DNA of 64,000 nt from Riemerella columbina (GTDB lineage Bacteria; Bacteroidota; Bacteroidia; Flavobacteriales; Weeksellaceae). A model generated the notes under the pieces. That model worked only from the letters and a program-made list of their open reading frames with translations. It was not told where the DNA came from and searched no databases. The stretch lies in assembly GCF_030517065.1 (NCBI RefSeq), contig NZ_CP103950.1, forward strand, positions 434,001 through 498,000, read 5' to 3'. A program made the position numbers and the translations under genes. This document shows positions 8,972-17,528 of this stretch, in pieces (the first letter of the stretch is position 1; every line of letters begins with the position of its first letter).

Positions 8972-10321
8972 TTATTTCTGGTTTAAAGTTCTGAGTTTGC
9001 CTTGAGATTTAAGGAGTTCTATCTCGGCAAGTTTATAGTCTAATTTAGATTTTGTAAGGTTGTTTTTGGCGTCGGCTAAATCGCGTTCTGCATCCAAAAT
9101 ATCGTTCAGCGTTGCCAGTCCGTATTGGTAATTAGAGCGGGTGTTGTCCATCACTTCTTCTGCCAATTGCACATTATTTTCTTGATTTTTAATGGTAATC
9201 AAGCCGTTTTGCAGTTGTGTAGCGGCGTTGTGATAGGCTAAGCTGAGCCCCAATTCGGTTTCTTTAAGGTTGGCTTGGGCTTTTTCTATTTCTATTTTAT
9301 CTTGTTCCACTTTGGATTTGGTAGAGAAGCCGTTGAAAATCGGAATGCTGATGTTCAGCCCCACGGTCGCCATATCCGACCAATAAACTTTGTCCTTTTC
9401 TCCGTGCCAGAATGGGAATTTTGCCCCTTGCCCTAACCAACTATAGTTGGCTAAAAGCGTTGCCGTTGGGTAATACTCTGCCTCGGAGGCTTTTTTCTTC
9501 CAATTGAGGAGCTCCACCTGTTTGTTGAGGAGTTTGAGCTCGGTTCTTTCGGAGAAATCAGGCGCATTATCCGCCACCAAAATAGAAGGTTCAAAGGTGC
9601 CTTCTGGTAGGCTAATCTCTTGCTCCATAGGCATTCCAATCATAAATTTTAGGGCGTTTTCACTCAACTGTACAGCGTTGATGAGCTGTTGTTGGTTGGC
9701 TTTCAAGTTATTCACGGATACCAAAGTTCTGTCGTAATCTATCTTTTTGGCTAAGCCTGCATCATACAGCCCTTTGATGATTTTGATGGTTTGCTCTGCA
9801 ATGTCCAAATTATCTTTAAGGTTTTTGAGCATCTGTTGCGCTTGATAAACTTGGTAATACGCATCTGCCACCTTTTCGATGATTTGTTCCTCGGTCAGTT
9901 GGGCATTGATGAGGTAAAACTCTTTGGTAGATTTTGCCGCCTTCAGCCCTGTGAACACCGACTGATTGAAGAGGATTTGCTGCAACTGCACCATATTGGT
10001 GCTCTGCCACTTTTGCCCAAAAGAGACTTTAACATTCTGCCCAGGGAGCCCAAACATTTCGCCTGGCAAAACATTTTGCTGGAGTAGCGGATTGTAGTTG
10101 GTGGTGCTATTCACCGTGATTTTGGGTAAGGCGTTGGCTTTCACTTCCGCAATTTCGGCATCGCCTTTTCGGATGTTGAGCCTTGCTTTCTCGGCATCGG
10201 CTTTGTGCTCTATGGCGTAGTCTATCGCCTCGGGGAGCGTGAGCGTCTTGGCGTTCTGCGCATAGAGCCCCGTTTGGAACAATAAGGCGAAAAGCCCTAA
10301 AATTTTAAAATGTTTATTCAT
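8972..10321 (-). CDS. TolC-family outer-membrane efflux channel
   Basis: A 449-residue outer-membrane factor that forms the exit duct of the tripartite pump. The signal peptide is at 1-21, ending LYAQN. Two long heptad-rich repeats follow (first around 25-230, second around 240-445), the internal duplication typical of TolC proteins. Each repeat ends in a motif such as YGLATLNDILDAERDLADA. It lies four bases after the TetR gene and 22 before the adaptor. Length and repeat structure are normal. Confidence 0.88.
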   Translation of the reverse strand: MNKHFKILGLFALLFQTGLYAQNAKTLTLPEAIDYAIEHKADAEKARLNIRKGDAEIAEVKANALPKITVNSTTNYNPLLQQNVLPGEMFGLPGQNVKVSFGQKWQSTNMVQLQQILFNQSVFTGLKAAKSTKEFYLINAQLTEEQIIEKVADAYYQVYQAQQMLKNLKDNLDIAEQTIKIIKGLYDAGLAKKIDYDRTLVSVNNLKANQQQLINAVQLSENALKFMIGMPMEQEISLPEGTFEPSILVADNAPDFSERTELKLLNKQVELLNWKKKASEAEYYPTATLLANYSWLGQGAKFPFWHGEKDKVYWSDMATVGLNISIPIFNGFSTKSKVEQDKIEIEKAQANLKETELGLSLAYHNAATQLQNGLITIKNQENNVQLAEEVMDNTRSNYQYGLATLNDILDAERDLADAKNNLTKSKLDYKLAEIELLKSQGKLRTLNQK

Positions 10322-10325
10322 GGGT

Positions 10326-10943
10326 TTATATGTTGTTATTTTTAAGTTTCAATTCGTTGATGATGGCTTTGCCAGCGGGCGTTACAATGGCGTTGAGGTA
10401 AAAATCTACCACACCTTGGCAATAGGCTTCTCTACCGATGTCTTGCTCGTCTTCAAACAAGGCAGAACGGTCATAGGCGAACATCAGTTCTAATAAATAT
10501 TTGATGTAGATTCTCGCCTCAAAATCTGGTCTATACAGCCCCTCGGCGCGCCCTTTTTCAATGTTGGAAAGCAAAATCTCGGACACCGCACGGTTCACTT
10601 CCGCCAAATGGTGGTTGTAGATGTTGGGGTAATACTTGATGAGTTGTCTGATGAATAGTGTTTTGTTATTTTTGGAGATGGTTTCCATTTCCGATTTCCG
10701 TAGGAACATCCGTTGGATAGGGTTGAGGTGTTTTTGTTCCTCAGCTTTCAGCATCACCACAAGTTTTTTCAAGCGAAACATAAGGACTTCCACCAATAGG
10801 GCTTCCTTGTTTTTATAATGTTGGTAGAGTGTTTTTTTAGAGATAGAAAATGCCTTGGCGACCTCGTCCATTGTGAGGGTTTTGGCACCATTTTCCCAAA
10901 AGAGCTCAGATACTTTTTCTAAAAATGCGGTATTGTCATTCAT
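10326..10943 (-). CDS. TetR/AcrR-family regulator of the efflux operon
   Basis: A 205-residue repressor-type regulator. The N-terminal helix-turn-helix is clear at about 24-54 (TMDEVAKAFSISKKTLYQHY). The C-terminal ligand-binding domain is divergent, as usual. It is the first gene of the tetR-tolC-adaptor-pump operon and so probably represses its own promoter. The promoter -7 element ends only about 10 bases before the ATG, so the mRNA has almost no leader and an operator would have to overlap the promoter. No strong palindrome is visible there. Confidence 0.85.
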   Translation of the reverse strand: MNDNTAFLEKVSELFWENGAKTLTMDEVAKAFSISKKTLYQHYKNKEALLVEVLMFRLKKLVVMLKAEEQKHLNPIQRMFLRKSEMETISKNNKTLFIRQLIKYYPNIYNHHLAEVNRAVSEILLSNIEKGRAEGLYRPDFEARIYIKYLLELMFAYDRSALFEDEQDIGREAYCQGVVDFYLNAIVTPAGKAIINELKLKNNNI

Positions 10944-10953
10944 AATTCGGCGA

Positions 10954-10985
10954 CAAAATTACAACTAAAAAAACTAAAAAACAAA
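10954..10985 (-). promoter_or_regulatory. Promoter of the tetR-tolC-adaptor-pump operon
   Basis: On the minus strand, TAATTTTG (10954-10961) is preceded at 20 bases by TTTG (10982-10985). The expected transcription start is within a few bases of the tetR ATG (near-leaderless). Confidence 0.65.
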
Positions 10986-11013
10986 AAAAGTTTCCAAGTT
11001 TTTTAAGGGTGGG

Positions 11014-11045
11014 GTTGGGGGCGTTTATTTTTTTCATTACCTTTG
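11014..11045 (+). promoter_or_regulatory. Promoter of recJ; fixes the start codon
   Basis: TTG (11014-11016), 21 bases, then TACCTTTG (11038-11045). The upstream TTG codon at 11043 lies inside the -7 element and cannot start translation, so the ATG at 11052 is the start. The mRNA is then leaderless or nearly so. Confidence 0.65.
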
Positions 11046-11051
11046 TTCGTT

Positions 11052-12767
11052 ATGAATCAGAAGTGGATTTTTAAAACAGAACCCGATGAAGAGGTAGTAG
11101 ATGGGCTCATATCCTCCATAGGCTATGGCTCTTTGGAGTCTAAAATACTGGTGCTTAGAGGGATTGATGATTATCCTAAAGCCCGAGAGTTTTTTAAACC
11201 CAAGTTAGAAGATATGCACAATCCGTTTCTTATGGCAGATATGCAGAAGGCGGTGGAGCGGATTGCTACAGCCATAGAAAATGGCGAAAATATATTGGTC
11301 TACGGCGATTATGATGTAGACGGCACCACGGCAGTTTCTCTAATGTACCGTTACCTTTCTAAAATTGTAGGGAAGAAGTATTTGGATTTCTACATCCCAG
11401 ACCGCAACGGCGAGGGCTACGGCATTTCTAAAGAAGGTATAGACTACGCAAAAGCCAACGGCGTGTCGCTCATCATTGCTTTGGATTGTGGCATTAAGGC
11501 GATTGATAAAGTGGATTATGCCCAAAGTTTAGGCATTGATTTTATCATCTGTGATCACCATTTGCCTGGCGATGAAATCCCCAAAGCTGTGGCAGTATTA
11601 GACCCCAAACGCCAAGATTGTCGCTATCCTTTTAAGGAACTTTCGGGCTGTGGCGTGGGCTTCAAGCTCTGCCAAGGGCTCAACACCATTTATAAAATCC
11701 CTGAAGCGGAACTATTTGAACTGACCGATTTATTAGCGATTTCCATCGCGGCGGATATTGTTTCTATGAAAGGCGAAAACCGCTTGCTGGCAAAATTAGG
11801 TTTAAAACACCTCCGCAAAACCAGAAATATTGGGCTAAGGCTCCTCATCCCGAAAGAGAAATTGTCCACTTTTAACATTTCTAATATCGTGTTTGAGATT
11901 GCCCCTAAAATCAATGCGGCAGGGCGAATTTCGCACGGCAAGGCAGCGGTGGAGCTGATGGTTTCTGAAGATTTAAAACACGCCACAGAGATTGTGGAAA
12001 ACATCATCAGCCTGAATAACGACCGTCGAGAGATGGACCTCAGCTCTACAACGGCAGCGCTCCAGCAAGTGGTAGACACCCACCAAGAGGATAACGCCAC
12101 CACGGTGGTCTACGGCTCGGATTGGAATAAAGGCGTGATTGGCATTGTGGCTTCTCGGTTGACCGAAGTTTATTATAAGCCCACTGTGGTGTTTACCGAT
12201 GGCAATGCTGGCGAGATTGTGGCTTCTGCGCGCTCTGTGTCAGATTTTGATGTGCACCAAGCGCTGGAGGAGTGCTCGGATTTGTTTTTGAAATTTGGAG
12301 GACACCCCGCTGCGGCAGGGCTTTCTATGGAAAAAGAGAAGTTGGAGTTGTTTAAACAACGCTTTGAGGCAGTTGTGGCGGCACGCATCCAAGAGCATCA
12401 GAAGAGCCCTTCCATCACCATAGATACGGTGATTGATGTAGAAAATCTGAACCGAGATTTCTTTCAATTTCATCGTAAATTGGCGCCTTTTGGTCCACAT
12501 AATATGAAGCCTATTTTGGTTTTGGAACGGCAGGAAGTGGTGGGGCACATCAAGTCTATGGGGAAAGATGGCAGCCATGTGAAATTCCACATCCATAACC
12601 CAGCCACAGGGCGAAATATAGAGTGTGTAGGTTTTAAAATGGGACAATATCTGGAAGATTTTAAACATAAGAAATTCAATATGGCATTTACCTTAGAGGA
12701 GAACCATTGGAAGGGTAATGTGACCTACTACCTTAATGTGAAAGATGTCGTATTCATCGATAATTAA
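11052..12767 (+). CDS. recJ: Single-stranded-DNA-specific exonuclease RecJ
   Basis: A 5'-3' single-strand DNA exonuclease acting in recombinational repair and mismatch repair, cytoplasmic. It belongs to the DHH phosphoesterase superfamily: motif DYDVDG at about 86-91 and CDHHLPG with the DHH triad at about 168-170 bind the catalytic metal ions. A DHHA1-type domain follows (GGHPAAAGLSM near 415-425) and then a C-terminal OB-like domain. The length of 571 residues is normal. ATG 11052 is chosen because the alternative TTG at 11043 is inside the promoter. nadD follows after 9 bases and is probably co-transcribed. Confidence 0.93.
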   Translation: MNQKWIFKTEPDEEVVDGLISSIGYGSLESKILVLRGIDDYPKAREFFKPKLEDMHNPFLMADMQKAVERIATAIENGENILVYGDYDVDGTTAVSLMYRYLSKIVGKKYLDFYIPDRNGEGYGISKEGIDYAKANGVSLIIALDCGIKAIDKVDYAQSLGIDFIICDHHLPGDEIPKAVAVLDPKRQDCRYPFKELSGCGVGFKLCQGLNTIYKIPEAELFELTDLLAISIAADIVSMKGENRLLAKLGLKHLRKTRNIGLRLLIPKEKLSTFNISNIVFEIAPKINAAGRISHGKAAVELMVSEDLKHATEIVENIISLNNDRREMDLSSTTAALQQVVDTHQEDNATTVVYGSDWNKGVIGIVASRLTEVYYKPTVVFTDGNAGEIVASARSVSDFDVHQALEECSDLFLKFGGHPAAAGLSMEKEKLELFKQRFEAVVAARIQEHQKSPSITIDTVIDVENLNRDFFQFHRKLAPFGPHNMKPILVLERQEVVGHIKSMGKDGSHVKFHIHNPATGRNIECVGFKMGQYLEDFKHKKFNMAFTLEENHWKGNVTYYLNVKDVVFIDN

Positions 12768-12776
12768 AGAGATACT

Positions 12777-13361
12777 ATGAAGAAAATAGGCTTGTTTTTT
12801 GGGTCGTTTAACCCAATCCATATCGGGCATTTGATTTTAGCCAACTACATCCTTGAGCATACCGATATGGATGAGCTTTGGCTGGTGGTAAGCCCACAGA
12901 ATCCGTTTAAGGAAAAGAAATCTCTACTGGCAGACCATAATCGGTTAGAGATGGTGGAGCTCGCTATTCAGCATTATCCTAAAATGCGGGCTTCTAATAT
13001 AGAGTTTGCCCTGCCACAGCCCAGTTATACCATAGACACGCTGGCGTATCTGCACGAAAAATATCCTGATTATCATTTCAGCCTGATTATGGGCGAGGAC
13101 AATTTGGCACACCTCCACAAGTGGAAAAATGCAGAAAAATTGGTCAGTGAACACCAGATTATCGTTTATCCAAGGCTGTTTGATGGCAATAGTGCGGATT
13201 ATCCTTATGCCCAGCATCCGAACATCCACCAAGTGTCGGCGCCCGTGATAGAGCTTTCGGCAACGGAGATTCGGCAGATGATTAAGGCACATAAAAATGT
13301 ACGCCCTATGCTGCCGCCAGAGGTATTTGCCTATTTAGATGGCAGTAGTTTTTATCAATAA
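12777..13361 (+). CDS. nadD: Nicotinate-nucleotide adenylyltransferase
   Basis: Transfers AMP from ATP to nicotinate mononucleotide, making deamido-NAD in NAD biosynthesis. It is a 194-residue nucleotidyltransferase: the phosphate-binding motif GSFNPIHIGHL is at 9-19 with the HIGH-type histidines, and the C-terminal ISTxxR-type motif appears as LSATEIRQ at about 161-168. PQNPFKEKK around 41-49 is the typical substrate loop. Start ATG lies 9 bases after the recJ stop; a GA-rich stretch (AAAGAGATACT) precedes it. Size and motifs are normal. Confidence 0.93.
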   Translation: MKKIGLFFGSFNPIHIGHLILANYILEHTDMDELWLVVSPQNPFKEKKSLLADHNRLEMVELAIQHYPKMRASNIEFALPQPSYTIDTLAYLHEKYPDYHFSLIMGEDNLAHLHKWKNAEKLVSEHQIIVYPRLFDGNSADYPYAQHPNIHQVSAPVIELSATEIRQMIKAHKNVRPMLPPEVFAYLDGSSFYQ

Positions 13362-13382
13362 TTTCAGTTTTACCTTAGAATA

Positions 13383-13724
13383 ATGAACAGAATAGAAGCC
13401 TTTTTTAACCGATATCCAACCGAGAAAATCATCCGTTGGTTTAAGCAAGTTTGCATTGCAGAGGCTATTTCTTGCTTCCTCCTCTATGGCATCGCGATGG
13501 TGTGGAAGCGCTACGATAGCGAGGGCGTGCTGCCTACGGTGTTCATCATTATTATTGGGAATATCCACGGCTTGTTTTTCACCCTCTATCTGTTGCTCTG
13601 TATCCCTGCACGGCGGATTTTTCATTGGGATGATGAGGATTTTGTCTTCGCCTTGCTATCGGCATTCTTCCCATTTGCTACCATTTGGGTGGAGAAAAAG
13701 TTGGCGCGCCAAGATCGAGAGTAG
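13383..13724 (+). CDS. DUF3817-type small membrane protein
   Basis: A 113-residue integral membrane protein with about three hydrophobic segments (roughly 23-42, 50-78 and 90-104). The pattern of an early Glu in a membrane helix (CIAEAISCFLLYGIAM), a conserved HG (NIHGLFFTLYL) and a charged tail fits DUF3817, whose function is unknown. It follows nadD by 21 bases and is convergent with the next gene, so it probably ends the recJ-nadD operon. Confidence 0.65.
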   Translation: MNRIEAFFNRYPTEKIIRWFKQVCIAEAISCFLLYGIAMVWKRYDSEGVLPTVFIIIIGNIHGLFFTLYLLLCIPARRIFHWDDEDFVFALLSAFFPFATIWVEKKLARQDRE

Positions 13725-13739
13725 CCCGCCGCGGTGGTG

Positions 13740-14360
13740 TTATTCTTCTAAATGGTTGAGCTCGTCATAGTTGGCTTTCAGCTGTTTGAGAAGCTTGCCG
13801 TAGAGTAATTTTTGGTAAAGATACCTTAGAATGTAAAGGAATAGCCCAGCCAAAGCGAGGGTGAAAAGGGTTAGAGCGCTGAACACCAATAGTTTAATCC
13901 AGAAACTTTGGGTGCCATCGAATAAGACATTGTAACCGAGGTAACCATAGGCGATAATAAAGGAAATGGCGGTCTGCCAAAGGAAAATCCGAATGTACCA
14001 CTCCACGATTTTTCGGGTGAGGAGAATGCGCTGCATCAGTTTTTTGGCGTTCTCTTCGGAGCGGATTTTAAAGTTGAAAAAGAGTAACAAAATAATGAAT
14101 GCAATGGGCATTACCACCGCAAAGAGGTCCAAAGCGGTGATGAACCACGGCATATCATCAGGGGTGCTCAGGTCGGTATAATGTTCTAATACGAGGTCTA
14201 AAATCTGCCACGCCGAGATTTCTAAAATCCCAATGATGAGCACCCACTGGGCGATAGAGATGGATTTCTTCTTCAGCATCCCAAAGAGTTCTTGCTCGGT
14301 ATAGGTTTTAAAATCTGAGGTATTGTCCCAGTTTTTTTTCAGTAATTCCAGTTCGTCCAT
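13740..14360 (-). CDS. Multi-pass membrane protein coupled to an ECF sigma factor
   Basis: A 206-residue protein with a soluble N terminus (about 1-35, acidic, MDELELLKKNW) and four predicted membrane segments (about 38-58, 75-97, 118-138 and 150-175), then a basic tail. The family was not recognised. The gene starts 6 bases after the sigma factor gene and is translated with it. That position and the short cytosolic N terminus suggest a membrane-bound anti-sigma factor or sensor. There is no zinc-finger (ZAS) motif, so this is inferred from context alone. Confidence 0.6.
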   Translation of the reverse strand: MDELELLKKNWDNTSDFKTYTEQELFGMLKKKSISIAQWVLIIGILEISAWQILDLVLEHYTDLSTPDDMPWFITALDLFAVVMPIAFIILLLFFNFKIRSEENAKKLMQRILLTRKIVEWYIRIFLWQTAISFIIAYGYLGYNVLFDGTQSFWIKLLVFSALTLFTLALAGLFLYILRYLYQKLLYGKLLKQLKANYDELNHLEE

Positions 14361-14366
14361 AGGATG

Positions 14367-14861
14367 TTAGGGTTTTATCAGTTGTTTTAACTTCTCGCGC
14401 GTTCTCATCATTTTTATGCGGGCATTGCCCTCGGAGATGCCTAAGATATTGCCGATTTCTCGGTAAGAATGGTCTTCTAAAAAGAGCATAATCAGGGCCT
14501 TTTCTATATCGGAGAGGAGGTGAATGGCTTGGTAGAGGGCGTCTATTTTCTCGTTTTCATCGTGGTTTTGGTCGGCTTTGGAGAAGAGGTGGTGAATTTC
14601 TTTCTCTGTATCTATGCGGGGTTGCTTGCTCTTTTTACGATGGAGGGTCATAGCGGTGTTCAGTGCTACGCGGTACGCCCAAGTGGAAAATTTAGCCTCT
14701 GCACGAAACTGAGGATAGGCGTGCCACAACTGCATCACGATGTCTTGAAACAAGTCCTCGTGGTCTTCTGGATGGTCGGTGTATATTCTACAAACTTTGT
14801 GTACCAAACGCTGGTGTTCCTTCAATAACTGCACAAAATCTGCCTCTAAGCGCGCACTCAT
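14367..14861 (-). CDS. ECF-type RNA polymerase sigma factor
   Basis: A 164-residue sigma-70 family protein of the extracytoplasmic-function group. Region 2 is at about 15-80 (HEDLFQDIVMQLWHAYPQF, then AKFSTWAYRVALNTA). Region 4 is at about 112-160 with the helix-turn-helix HSYREIGNILGISEGNARIK. It directs RNA polymerase to a regulon not visible here. The membrane protein downstream is the likely partner controlling its activity. Confidence 0.9.
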   Translation of the reverse strand: MSARLEADFVQLLKEHQRLVHKVCRIYTDHPEDHEDLFQDIVMQLWHAYPQFRAEAKFSTWAYRVALNTAMTLHRKKSKQPRIDTEKEIHHLFSKADQNHDENEKIDALYQAIHLLSDIEKALIMLFLEDHSYREIGNILGISEGNARIKMMRTREKLKQLIKP

Positions 14862-14878
14862 ATTTCTTAATTAGTGTA

Positions 14879-14909
14879 CAAAAATAAGATTCGTTACAAG
14901 ACTGGGCAA
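14879..14909 (-). promoter_or_regulatory. Promoter of the sigma factor operon
   Basis: Minus strand: TATTTTTG (14879-14886) with TTG 20 bases upstream (14907-14909). This is a housekeeping-type promoter, so the sigma gene need not depend on itself. Confidence 0.55.
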
Positions 14910-14962
14910 TGGAAGTTTTTTTAATTAAAGAAATTGGCTTTAAAAAAGAGCCTTTTAATCCA

Positions 14963-14989
14963 AAAAAGCCCAGTATTTTGCTGGGCTTT
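14963..14989 (-). terminator. Terminator of the thiamine-linked receptor gene
   Basis: AAAGCCCAG and CTGGGCTTT pair around a 7-base loop, with a U run on the minus strand. It lies 20 bases past the receptor stop. Confidence 0.85.
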
Positions 14990-15010
14990 CTATTGAAGTA
15001 GAATATGGAT

Positions 15011-17125
15011 TTATTGAAATTTGAGGCTTACACCGAACATAAAATTGATGCCTGCCTGAGGGAAATAATACGGATCTGTGCTGTACACATAACCATTGCT
15101 GATGTATTTCTTATCAAACACATTATTGATGAGAAGGTTAAAATCCACCTCGGTTCTTTTAAGGTTAAGGCGGTACTGGGCGCTAAGGTCTGTCAGTGCA
15201 TAATCATTGATGCGGAATTTCTCGTTTTGAGTGTTGTCCAAATACTGCGACCCTACAAACTGCTCGCTAATACCTACGCTAAAGTTTTGAAACGGCTGAA
15301 ATTTCAAACCGATATTTCCAATGAAATTAGGAGATAGCGCAATGTCGGTATTGCTGAGCGTGATAGGCAGTCCTTGGGCATCTTGAGCATCCAAATGCTT
15401 CACTTTATTTTGGCTTAAAGTGGTGTTGGCAGTCAGTTGCACCTTAGGACTTAGCTGTGCAGAAACGCCCAATTCTAACCCCAAGCGGTGGCTTTTAGGC
15501 ACATTCTGAAGAACGAAATCCCCCGTGCTGCTGATGAGTCCAGAGTAAACCAACTGATTTTTATAGTTCATATAATAGGCATTGGCGGTAAAGGCGATGG
15601 CGTTCCACTGTTTTTCTAAGCCCAGTTCCCAGTCGTAGAGGCGTTCCGCTTGTGCTTGCGCATTGTTTTGGAGCGCGCCTCGGTTAGGTTCTCTATTGGC
15701 AACCGCAAACGAGAAAAAGGCTTTTCCATGCGGAATTTTGTAACTGATGCCCGCTTTAGGATTGAAAAACAGCCAGTTTTTGTCCACTTCTATCGCCTCA
15801 TCATCGCCGTCTAAAATAATTTTGGTATCATAGGTGATGTTTCTAAGCTGAACATCGCCAAAGAGTTCCCATTGGTTGAGTTTAACAATAGCTTTTGCAA
15901 ACCCAGAAATCTCATTTTTTAGCGAGCGGTTGCGGTAGTATTCGTGTTCGTAGATGTCTTTAAACTGCACCGCAGAAACATTGCCATAATGTCTGCCGTA
16001 ATATTGATTGGCTACGAGTCCAAAGTTCAAATCCACTTGCTCAAGATTACCATAAAGCGTAGAAACAACACCGTAGAAATCGTTATTTAACCATTTTTTT
16101 CTGATGAAATCTGCGCGTGTGATGGTAGCGCCATTAACGATGAGGTCAGGTAAAAGATAACTTTTGAACTTTTTGTTGGCTTTATAGTTTTCAAAATAGC
16201 CCTTGCCCTTAGTATAGTGGAGGGTGGTTTCTAACTGCCACTTCGGCGAAAGCCCCTGCTGCCATAGGAGTTGATAATGGTTTTGGCGGTAGTTGTCCGT
16301 TTCGTTGTCATAGAAATGTATTTTTCCATCGGCGGTTTCATAAACACCACAAGGGTTGAATGTGCGGTCTGTAGCGAGGGTAGCAGCATCTATACCATAC
16401 CACGCTTGGTAAGTTTTCTCCTTTCCTCCGAATGCCAACATTCTGATTTTAGTGTTTTTTCCCTCAAAAAGGGCAGAGATGTTATAGGAATCTAAATTTG
16501 ATGAGGCGCGGTCACGGTAGCCATCAGAGTGGATTTTAGTGTATCGTCCCATTACGGCAACACGGTTGTTGAGGATTTTTCCAGAGTTGAGCTCGGCAGA
16601 ATATTTATAGGTGTTAAAAGAGCCATAGCTGTCATCGGTTTTAACATAAAACTGATCGGCAGGCGCTTTGGAAATCACATTCACGCTGGCACCGAAGGCA
16701 GAAACCCCATTAGAGGAAGTCCCCACACCACGCTGAATAACAATCTGAGAGGCTGTACTTGCCAAATCTGGTACATCTACAAAGAAAGTTCCCTGCGATT
16801 CGGAGTCGTTATAAGGAACGCCGTTCATCATCACATTGATGGAAGAGCCCGCTGTACCACGGATTCTCATACCTGTATAGCCCACGCCATTCCCCGCATC
16901 TGAAGAGGAAATAACCGACATCTGGTTTTTGAGCAACACAGGAAGGTCTTCGGCTAAATTACGGTGACTCAAATCCTTGTCTACGCTTAGGATGGTTTTA
17001 GAAACGGGCAATCTTTTGAGGAGTTTAATCTCCGCGATGTCCTTCGTTTTTGTGGAATCTACTGGCATTTGCTGTGCCAAGTAAAACGAGCTGATGAACA
17101 GCCCAGAAAAAATAAATCCTTTCAT
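15011..17125 (-). CDS. TonB-dependent receptor under TPP riboswitch (probable thiamine-compound importer)
   Basis: A 704-residue outer-membrane receptor. Residues 1-17 form a signal peptide. A TonB-dependent plug (about 45-165; contains MRIRGTAGSSINVMMNGVPY) is followed by a 22-strand-type barrel ending in MFGVSLKFQ with a terminal aromatic residue. A TPP riboswitch lies directly upstream. TonB-linked receptors with such control (called OMR1 in comparative genomics of Bacteroidota) are predicted to import thiamine or its precursors, so this is the inferred role. The gene is monocistronic, with its own promoter and terminator. Confidence 0.85.
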   Translation of the reverse strand: MKGFIFSGLFISSFYLAQQMPVDSTKTKDIAEIKLLKRLPVSKTILSVDKDLSHRNLAEDLPVLLKNQMSVISSSDAGNGVGYTGMRIRGTAGSSINVMMNGVPYNDSESQGTFFVDVPDLASTASQIVIQRGVGTSSNGVSAFGASVNVISKAPADQFYVKTDDSYGSFNTYKYSAELNSGKILNNRVAVMGRYTKIHSDGYRDRASSNLDSYNISALFEGKNTKIRMLAFGGKEKTYQAWYGIDAATLATDRTFNPCGVYETADGKIHFYDNETDNYRQNHYQLLWQQGLSPKWQLETTLHYTKGKGYFENYKANKKFKSYLLPDLIVNGATITRADFIRKKWLNNDFYGVVSTLYGNLEQVDLNFGLVANQYYGRHYGNVSAVQFKDIYEHEYYRNRSLKNEISGFAKAIVKLNQWELFGDVQLRNITYDTKIILDGDDEAIEVDKNWLFFNPKAGISYKIPHGKAFFSFAVANREPNRGALQNNAQAQAERLYDWELGLEKQWNAIAFTANAYYMNYKNQLVYSGLISSTGDFVLQNVPKSHRLGLELGVSAQLSPKVQLTANTTLSQNKVKHLDAQDAQGLPITLSNTDIALSPNFIGNIGLKFQPFQNFSVGISEQFVGSQYLDNTQNEKFRINDYALTDLSAQYRLNLKRTEVDFNLLINNVFDKKYISNGYVYSTDPYYFPQAGINFMFGVSLKFQ

Positions 17126-17164
17126 TCTTATAAATTTTTTTGAGTTTAAAATTTAGTGGGAATA

Positions 17165-17273
17165 AAAGGGGTATCATTATACAAAGCCTTTGCAGGCACA
17201 CTTTCCCTAAACAGCATTACCTGTTCATAGGTTCATTGGGTATAATCTCAGCCTATTACAGCACCCCTTTAAT
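17165..17273 (-). promoter_or_regulatory. TPP (THI-box) riboswitch
   Basis: Read on the minus strand, the leader has the THI-box signature in order: GGGGTGCTG, GGCTGAGATTATACCC, GAACCT, ACAGGTAATGCTG and AGGGAA. These are the conserved pyrimidine- and pyrophosphate-sensor elements of the TPP aptamer. After the aptamer, ACCCCTTT (17165-17172) can pair with AAAGGGGT at the aptamer 5' end, offering an alternative fold. No U-tract terminator follows, so control is probably at translation initiation. Binding of TPP is expected to lower receptor expression. Confidence 0.92.
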
Positions 17274-17283
17274 TTCTTGAGGG

Positions 17284-17314
17284 CAAAGATAATCTAATTT
17301 ATGAAAATACCAAA
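17284..17314 (-). promoter_or_regulatory. Promoter of the riboswitch-receptor transcript
   Basis: Minus strand: TATCTTTG (17284-17291) with TTTG 19 bases upstream (17311-17314). The start point would fall just before the aptamer. The rest of the gap to aconitase (17315-17528) shows only the aconitase promoter TATTTTTG at 17485-17492. Confidence 0.7.
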
Positions 17315-17528
17315 AATATCGCAGTTTTTTAGTTAAAAAAGAATAAAAGCCTTATCAATGAGGCAGATATTGCGGATGTGTTAAATTGATAGTGTAATCA
17401 TGGAGACCATAGCCCATTGGATGAAACACTTATTTATAATCAATCTAAATGAATGTAGTGCACGGCTTTAAAAAATAATTTTCTTATTTTTGTAATCATT
17501 TATAAATGTTAATAAAATACTTCACAAT

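Noticed and set aside
17315-17528. Possible second regulatory element or small gene upstream of aconitase
   Set aside because: Only the aconitase -7 element was found; no stable stem, no open frame with a credible start.
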